From the NCBI GenBank assembly GCA_900754535.1, contig CAAEDF010000272.1:1-11645 (forward strand): a DNA stretch of 11,645 nt, given 5' to 3'. The position numbers were made by a program, and so were the translations under genes. Within the stretch, counting starts at the first letter, position 1. Each line of letters starts with the position of its first letter. Below are positions 6,537-11,645 of the stretch, piece after piece. Below the pieces are notes generated by a model. It was given only the letters and a program-made list of their open reading frames with translations, was not told the origin of the DNA and made no database searches. The stretch comes from Clostridia bacterium (GTDB lineage Bacteria; Bacillota; Clostridia; Oscillospirales; CAG-382).

Positions 6537-7712
6537 TCAGCCGACGATTATTTTGACAAAGCGGTTTTTGCCCTTGCTGAGCACATACTCGCCCTTTTCC
6601 CCGAAGACCGCGGACGGATCCTTGAGCTGCGTACCGTCAAGCTTGACGCCGCCGCCCTGCATGAGACGGCGCGCCTCGCTTTTGCTGGGGGCGAGCCCGC
6701 TTTTTACAAGCATATCGACGACCGGAGTTCCGGCCGCGGCGTCATAGCTTTCCATATTTTCGGGCGTGCCGCCGGAAGCTACCTTTTTGTATCTCTCTTC
6801 TGCGGGCGCGACTGCCTGTTCGCCGTGGTAGAGACGCACTATCGCCGAGGCGTAAAGGAAGTGCGCGGCGCGGATATCGGTTTTTACCAGCTCGGCGTAA
6901 TCCTCCTCGGCAAGGTCGGTGGTAAGGTTGAAATATGTAAGCAGCAGGCTGTCGGGGACCTTCATGCATTTTTCGAACATTATGCCGGGTTCCTCGTCGA
7001 TGCCTATATAGTTGTCAAGAGATTTGGACATCTTCTCAACGCCGTCCAGCCCGGGGAGCAGCGGGAAGGTTATGACCTCCTGCGGGGTCTGTCCGTAATC
7101 GCGCTGAAGCTCGCGGCCCACAAGGAGATTGAAGGTCTGGTCGGTGCCGCCGACCTCGATATCGGCTTCCAGCGCAACCGAGTCATATCCCTGCATGAGC
7201 GGATAGAACATCTCATGCATGCCTATCGCCTGATTTTCGGCATAGCGCTTTGCGAAATCGTCCCGCTCAAGTATGCGGGCGACCGTATATTTGCCGGCAA
7301 GCGAAAGCACGTCCGCAAAATTCATTTTGGAAAGCCATTCGGAGTTATAGGTGATACGGGTCTTTTCCCTGTCAAGTATCTTTGTGACCTGCTCGTAATA
7401 GCTGCGGCTGTTCTCGCGCGTTTGCTCGAAGGTCAGCGGGACGCGCGTTTTGCTTCTGCCGGTGGGGTCGCCTATCATGGCCGTAAAATCGCCGATGACA
7501 AAAACGATCTCGTGGCCCAGTTCCTGAAGCATACGCAGCTTGCGGAGCACGACGGAGTGGCCGAGGTGCAGGTCGGGTCGGCTGGGGTCCGCGCCGAGCT
7601 TTATCTTCAGCTTTTTGCCGCTTTCAAGCTTTTCCTTAAGGCCTTCCTTTGAATATACCGAAACGGCGTCTCTTAAAATATTATCATATGCCTGCTGCGC
7701 GTTCATTTGCAT
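6537..7712 (-). CDS. tyrS: Tyrosyl-tRNA synthetase
   Basis: This 391-residue class I synthetase charges tRNA-Tyr with tyrosine in the cytoplasm. The class I signature reads HLGH (49-52), inside ADPSRPDLHLGH. This form, with Asp-Pro and Pro-Asp before HLGH, is typical of the second bacterial TyrRS type (TyrZ-like). GGTDQTFN (188-195) lies in the tyrosine/ATP site, and KMSKS (227-231) is intact. An S4 RNA-binding domain (about 330-391) is complete, so the protein is full length. The ATG at 7712 has AAAGGA 5 nt upstream, while a second Met two codons later would be spaced less well. It follows the foldase gene by only 21 nt, so it has no room for its own T-box leader. Its expression must depend on the upstream transcript or on a promoter inside that gene. 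Confidence 0.97.
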   Translation of the reverse strand: MQMNAQQAYDNILRDAVSVYSKEGLKEKLESGKKLKIKLGADPSRPDLHLGHSVVLRKLRMLQELGHEIVFVIGDFTAMIGDPTGRSKTRVPLTFEQTRENSRSYYEQVTKILDREKTRITYNSEWLSKMNFADVLSLAGKYTVARILERDDFAKRYAENQAIGMHEMFYPLMQGYDSVALEADIEVGGTDQTFNLLVGRELQRDYGQTPQEVITFPLLPGLDGVEKMSKSLDNYIGIDEEPGIMFEKCMKVPDSLLLTYFNLTTDLAEEDYAELVKTDIRAAHFLYASAIVRLYHGEQAVAPAEERYKKVASGGTPENMESYDAAAGTPVVDMLVKSGLAPSKSEARRLMQGGGVKLDGTQLKDPSAVFGEKGEYVLSKGKNRFVKIIVG

Positions 7713-7733
7713 TTCCGTCCTTTATTATGGCAT

Positions 7734-9215
7734 TCAGTTTGTTATCAGAAGTGACTTTGCGGTGGTGATATCGTATTTTGCAAGCTCTTCCTCGTTTACG
7801 GTTATACCGGGGATAAAGGAATCGAGATAAGCCGCATACGCCTCGGATATGAGCGCCGACTCGACGGTGCTGTATTTGCTTTCGAAATCCTCGTCGGACA
7901 AAGCTATGCGCCTTATGATATACGTGCCGTAATCATCCACCACGACCGCCGCCGTTTCGCCTGTTTCAAGCTCCAGCGCGGCTTTTTCAAGCGTTTCATC
8001 GCCCTCGCCCTGCTTGAACACGGTGCCGTCGTCATATTCGTATTCCGCATCCTCGCCGCCGTCACCGAACACCGCGTCGCCGCTTTCTATCTTGTCATAG
8101 AACTCCTGAGCCTGCTGGTTTATGATCTGTTTTGTCAGCGCTTCCCTGCACGCTTCCTCGACGGTGACGGTGTTGGAGGAGATAATGACCTCTTCGATAT
8201 CATCCTCTTCAAGCGCGACCTTGTTCATTATATGCCAGCCGTTGGGCGTCTCGACCAGGCGATACTCGCCGACCTCCATGTCGAACGCCGCGGTCTCGAA
8301 TTCCTCTACCATTTCTCCCTTTGTGAAGACATAGCCCTCCGGGTAGGTATCGCTGCCGGGATCCTCGCTCTTGTCGTAATTGTCGTCAAAGGTGGTCTCG
8401 CCGGAAATTATCTTATCAAAAAGCTCCTGCGCCTGTGCCTTTTTCACTTCTTTTTCGCTGTCGGAAATCGAATTCCCGCTGCTGTCGATGGTTTTGAAGA
8501 GTATGTGACGCACCTTGACGTAGTTTTCGGCGAAATATTCGGCTATCGCCTCGTCGGTGACCTCGTCAAGCTCCTTGAGCTCGGTGTTGGCGGTGTTTGA
8601 ATAGTAGCTGAAATAAATCGATTCCAGCTTATAGTACTGCTCTTCAAAGGATTCGCGCACCGCGCTCTCGGCGATTTTCTGTATGCCGTTCTCGCCGTAC
8701 AGATAGTCCTGAAGCAGGCTCATTTTGGAGTAAAGCATATAGAAATCGCGGACCATATCTATATCCACTCCGTAATCGGAATAAGCGAGATTAAGCTCGT
8801 ATTCATTGCCGCCGGCGTTCTCCATATCCTGCCGGATATATTCTTCCACCGTGCTGACGGCAGATTCGTCCGTCAGTTCAAGGCCGTACTGTTTGCAGAA
8901 ATAATCAACTATCAGCATACGCTTTGCGCTGAGGATTATGCCCTCCTCAATGACGTCGCCGTAGGTCTTGCCGGTTTCTTCATCCATTACGGACGACCAG
9001 CCCAGCCCGGCGTTGTAATAGCTGTTTATATAGTTGAAATACTGCTCGTAATACGCCTTTTCCGAAGACAGCATGAAAGAAAAAGTACCGGAATAAAATT
9101 CCTCGCCCTCATAGCTGAACAGGACGGTTTTCTGCGTTGTGCCGGCGCATGCAGCCAATGACAGCAGCACGGCCGCGGCGAGAAAGACAAGCGCTGATCT
9201 TTTTAATAGTTTCAC
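7734..9215 (-). CDS. prsA: PrsA-like parvulin peptidyl-prolyl isomerase lipoprotein
   Basis: This 493-residue extracytoplasmic foldase has a lipobox LAAC, making Cys23 the lipid site. A long helical SurA/PrsA-like chaperone part (about 30-230) precedes a parvulin domain at about 233-333. That domain opens with VKVRHILF (active-site His at 237), contains the FTKGEMVEEFETAAFDM segment (297-313), and closes with GWHIMNKV (His328). A second stretch (about 369-439) repeats the later half of the parvulin fold without the HILF strand, so it is probably not catalytic. Family members help secreted proteins fold at the membrane-wall interface. The GTG at 9215 is chosen because GGAGG (9223-9227) lies 7 nt upstream. 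An in-frame ATG at 9242 would put that site inside the gene and add a Cys-containing lead before the signal peptide. A prsA-type gene after mfd is a familiar order in Clostridia. Confidence 0.93.
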   Translation of the reverse strand: MKLLKRSALVFLAAAVLLSLAACAGTTQKTVLFSYEGEEFYSGTFSFMLSSEKAYYEQYFNYINSYYNAGLGWSSVMDEETGKTYGDVIEEGIILSAKRMLIVDYFCKQYGLELTDESAVSTVEEYIRQDMENAGGNEYELNLAYSDYGVDIDMVRDFYMLYSKMSLLQDYLYGENGIQKIAESAVRESFEEQYYKLESIYFSYYSNTANTELKELDEVTDEAIAEYFAENYVKVRHILFKTIDSSGNSISDSEKEVKKAQAQELFDKIISGETTFDDNYDKSEDPGSDTYPEGYVFTKGEMVEEFETAAFDMEVGEYRLVETPNGWHIMNKVALEEDDIEEVIISSNTVTVEEACREALTKQIINQQAQEFYDKIESGDAVFGDGGEDAEYEYDDGTVFKQGEGDETLEKAALELETGETAAVVVDDYGTYIIRRIALSDEDFESKYSTVESALISEAYAAYLDSFIPGITVNEEELAKYDITTAKSLLITN

Positions 9216-9222
9216 TTTGCAT

Positions 9223-9227
9223 CCTCC
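9223..9227 (-). promoter_or_regulatory. Ribosome binding site choosing GTG 9215 for the foldase gene
   Basis: GGAGG on the minus strand lies 7 nt before GTG 9215. The alternative ATG at 9242 lies upstream of it and has no comparable site. Confidence 0.85.
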
Positions 9228-9267
9228 GATTTGTTTTATCATATCTCGGGCTTTTTATATACTTCCG

Positions 9268-9283
9268 CACGCTTCGGAGCGTG
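9268..9283 (-). other. Small hairpin in the foldase mRNA leader
   Basis: CACGCT and AGCGTG form a perfect 6-bp stem around a 4-nt loop, extendable by CCG/CGG across a bulge on the minus strand. It lies between the promoter and the ribosome site of the foldase gene. No T run follows, so it is not a convincing mfd terminator. It might stabilise the transcript. Confidence 0.45.
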
Positions 9284-9328
9284 GAGCGGCGTACCGCGTG
9301 TTTTCGGGACGCAGACCGCCTGATGATT

Positions 9329-9357
9329 ATTATACATTAACTATTCGCTTTTGTCTA
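9329..9357 (-). promoter_or_regulatory. Sigma-A-type promoter for prsA-tyrS
   Basis: On the minus strand, TAGACA (9357-9352) and a perfect TATAAT (9334-9329) are separated by exactly 17 bp. The -35 differs from TTGACA at one base and lies in the last codons of mfd. A start near 9322 would give a leader of about 105 nt. This lets the foldase and tyrS be expressed apart from mfd. Confidence 0.8.
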
Positions 9358-11645
9358 TACGATTTTGTGATAATTTTGTGTACAGCTCAAGCACCTTACG
9401 GGCTTCTTCCAGTCCGTTCCCGCCCTTGGAGAGCCTGTATGAAAAGTGCGCGCGCTTGCCGCCGGAAGCGGTTATATGCCCTCTCATGCCCGGCACGGAC
9501 GCAAGCTGCGCCGCGATGCTCATCATATCCGCCCTTTCGGTGAAGAATGATATCAGCGGGCCCTTCTGCTCTATCGAAGTAAATCCCGCATTTCCCGCGC
9601 AGGCGCGCAGCAGCGAGATCTCCGCAAGGTTTTCGACGGAGCGCGGTATATCGCCGAACCGGTCGGCAAGCTCGTCGGTGAGATCGTCCAGTTCCTCGGC
9701 CGAAGCAAGATGCGCTATCTTGCGGTAAACATCGATACGCTGCTGCGTTGACGGGATATATTCGGGAGGGATAAACGCATCGACGGTTATATCTATAAGA
9801 CAGTCCTCATGCTGCGGCAGCGCCATACCCTTTCCCTCGCTTACCGCCTCCTCAAGTATCTTGATATACAGGTCGTACCCGACGGCCTCCATGCAGCCGC
9901 TCTGCTCGGCGCCGAGAAGGTTGCCGGCTCCGCGCAGTTCCAGGTCGCGCATGGCTATTTTGAAGCCGCTGCCGAACTCGGTGAATTCGCGGATGGCCTG
10001 GAGGCGTTTTGCGGCTATCTCGCTTAGGAGCGTGCCGCCGCGGTAGGTGAAATACGCATACGCTTTCCTTGAAGAACGTCCCACGCGGCCGCGGAGCTGG
10101 TGGAGCTGGGAAAGCCCCATCCTGTCCGCCGACTCGATTATGAGCGTGTTTGCATTGGGGACATCTATCCCGGTTTCTATTATGGTTGTACATACAAGAA
10201 TATCGACGTCTCCGTCAACCATCCCCTGCCAGACCTCCGAGAGCTCTTCCTTGGTCATTTTGCCGTGAGCGACGGCTATCGACGCGTCCGGGAACGCCGC
10301 CGAAAGCGACGAGGCGCGCGCATATATGGTGTCGACGAAATTATGAAGATAGAACACCTGTCCGCCGCGGCGCAGCTCCCGGCGGATGGCTTCCGAAATT
10401 ATGACCTCGTCGTGCTCCGTGACATAGGTCTGGACGGGCATCCTGTCCTGAGGCGCCTCCTCGAGCACGGACATGTCGCGGATGCCCGTGAGCGCCATGT
10501 TGAGAGTACGCGGTATCGGCGTTGCGGTGAGCGTGAGACAGTCCACGCCCACGGCAAGCTGCTTAAGCCGTTCCTTGTGCGTGACGCCGAAGCGCTGCTC
10601 CTCGTCGACGATCATAAGCCCGAGGTCCCTGAACTCCACATCCTTCTGGAGCAGGCGGTGCGTGCCGACTATGATGTCCACCCTGCCCGCCTTCAGCTCC
10701 CTGAGGATATCACGCTGCTGCTGCTTTGTGCGGAAGCGCGAGAGCATCTCTATCCTCACGGGGAAGCCGCGGAAGCGGGAGAGCATCGTATAATAGTGCT
10801 GCCACGCAAGTATGGTGGTGGGCACGAGCACCGCGGTCTGCTTGCCGTCGGAAACGCATTTGAAAGCGGCGCGCAGCGCCACCTCGGTCTTGCCGAAGCC
10901 GACGTCGCCGCAAAGCAGGCGGTCCATCGGGGTCGTGCTTTCCATATCTTTTTTTATTTCCTCCACCGCGGAAAGCTGTCCGTCGGTCTCCGGATATTCG
11001 AACTGCGCCTCAAATTCCTCCTGCAATTCGTCGTCCGGCGGGAAAGCGTGACCGGTTATGCGGTGTCTGCTTGCGTAAAGCTCGATGAGCTGTGCGGCGA
11101 TCTGAGATGCGGAGGCGCGCGCCTTTGCCTTTGCCCGCTGCCATTCCGACGAGCCCATTTTTGAAAGCCGCGCGACACTCTCGTTGCCCGCGCCGACGTA
11201 TTTGCTGACAAGATCGAGCTGGTTGCAGGGAACATACAGGCTGTCGTTGCCCGCATACTGTATTTTTATATAATCCCGGGACACTCCCTCGGTGGTAACG
11301 GTCTGAAGCCCGACATATCTGCCGATGCCGTGGTTGACGTGGACGACAAGGTCGCCGGGAGAAAGATCGGCATAGGAGGAGATCCGCTCGCTTTTTTTCC
11401 GGGCGCGCTCGCGTATTTTCTTCTTTTTTGCACCGGAGCCGATCTCGGCGTCGGTCATAAGCACGAAAGATGCGCCGGGAAGCTCGAACCCGTTTATCGA
11501 GCGGCTGCTTCCGTTTACCGACAGGCCTACGGAGGATTTATACAAACTGCCGGTAAACGGAAAGGTTTTTATGCCTGATTCCTCAAGCTTTTCCTTCATG
11601 ACCGAAAGCGCCCGCTGCGACGAAACGCACAGCAGCACCTTCTGC
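9341..11645 (-). CDS. mfd: Transcription-repair coupling factor Mfd (C-terminal part, cut by window edge)
   Basis: About 767 residues of Mfd are present. The full protein is usually about 1,150, so the N-terminal UvrB-like region lies outside the window. Mfd removes RNA polymerase stalled at DNA lesions and recruits UvrA. Numbering from the GTG codon at 11638, which is internal and not the true start, the RNA-polymerase-interacting domain is at about 92-150 and includes VVHVNHGIGRYVG. Translocase motifs follow: Walker A GDVGFGKTE (244-252), DEEQ (345-348), TATPIPRTL (371-379), and the motif VI region QLRGRVGRSS (514-523). RGAGNLLG (569-576) belongs to the RecG-like TRG region. The C-terminal TRCF domain 7 (about 610-765) is complete, ending in TAG. 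The reading frame stays open to the window edge (Gln-Lys before the GTG). No T-run terminator follows, so transcription may continue into prsA. Confidence 0.97.
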   Translation of the reverse strand, partial: QKVLLCVSSQRALSVMKEKLEESGIKTFPFTGSLYKSSVGLSVNGSSRSINGFELPGASFVLMTDAEIGSGAKKKKIRERARKKSERISSYADLSPGDLVVHVNHGIGRYVGLQTVTTEGVSRDYIKIQYAGNDSLYVPCNQLDLVSKYVGAGNESVARLSKMGSSEWQRAKAKARASASQIAAQLIELYASRHRITGHAFPPDDELQEEFEAQFEYPETDGQLSAVEEIKKDMESTTPMDRLLCGDVGFGKTEVALRAAFKCVSDGKQTAVLVPTTILAWQHYYTMLSRFRGFPVRIEMLSRFRTKQQQRDILRELKAGRVDIIVGTHRLLQKDVEFRDLGLMIVDEEQRFGVTHKERLKQLAVGVDCLTLTATPIPRTLNMALTGIRDMSVLEEAPQDRMPVQTYVTEHDEVIISEAIRRELRRGGQVFYLHNFVDTIYARASSLSAAFPDASIAVAHGKMTKEELSEVWQGMVDGDVDILVCTTIIETGIDVPNANTLIIESADRMGLSQLHQLRGRVGRSSRKAYAYFTYRGGTLLSEIAAKRLQAIREFTEFGSGFKIAMRDLELRGAGNLLGAEQSGCMEAVGYDLYIKILEEAVSEGKGMALPQHEDCLIDITVDAFIPPEYIPSTQQRIDVYRKIAHLASAEELDDLTDELADRFGDIPRSVENLAEISLLRACAGNAGFTSIEQKGPLISFFTERADMMSIAAQLASVPGMRGHITASGGKRAHFSYRLSKGGNGLEEARKVLELYTKLSQNRIDKSE

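Noticed and set aside
6186..7652. 488-residue open frame on the + strand antisense to tyrS
   Set aside because: It starts inside the serpin gene, runs through the terminator hairpin and then opposite the clearly real tyrS. Its protein has no recognisable motif. It is a by-product of codon bias.
9216..9242. ATG 9242 as the start of the foldase gene
   Set aside because: The GGAGG site would fall inside the gene. Starting at GTG 9215 gives a normal lipoprotein signal peptide.
9268..9283. Hairpin as a Rho-independent terminator of mfd
   Set aside because: The stem is only 6 bp in its perfect part and no T run follows on the minus strand.
10100..11164. 354-residue open frame on the + strand
   Set aside because: It lies opposite the Mfd helicase domain, whose motifs are all intact. 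The antisense reading has no recognisable family.

Overview
The window looks like chromosomal DNA of a Gram-positive Clostridia-type bacterium (Bacillota), most likely a gut member of the Oscillospirales. This is an inference from several signs: strong GGAGG-type ribosome sites, three Sec/lipobox lipoproteins, an ECF sigma factor with a small membrane partner, the mfd to PrsA-like gene order, and moderately GC-rich codon use that still uses ATA and GGA freely. There are no tRNAs, rRNAs, CRISPR arrays, transposases or phage genes. All ten genes are closely packed.

Left block, + strand (1-3677): four closely spaced genes form an apparent operon closed by a clear Rho-independent terminator. They encode a single-pass membrane protein of unknown function, a membrane-anchored SGNH/GDSL hydrolase, a two-helix membrane protein resembling the STM3941 family with a long Ala/Lys/Glu tail, and a lipoprotein with an acidic Ser-rich linker. 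All four are envelope proteins. The operon probably begins upstream of the window, and its role may be in modifying or maintaining cell-surface polymers.

Middle block, + strand (3678-6425): a -10 element and a strong ribosome site precede an ECF-type sigma factor. It overlaps by ATGA a single-pass membrane protein that may be its regulator, followed by a lipoprotein serpin (protease inhibitor). The last 45 bp of the regulator gene, stop codon included, are duplicated in tandem directly upstream of the serpin. The sigma, sensor and surface serpin arrangement is the most interesting system here: it could be an envelope response to protease attack, but that is only a hypothesis. A perfect 16-bp hairpin ends the block and probably terminates transcription from both sides.

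Right block, - strand (11645 down to 6537): the C-terminal two thirds of mfd (transcription-repair coupling factor), a PrsA-like parvulin lipoprotein foldase with its own good promoter inside the mfd 3' end, and tyrS (tyrosyl-tRNA synthetase) only 21 nt after the foldase gene. This block is housekeeping and converges on the serpin operon.
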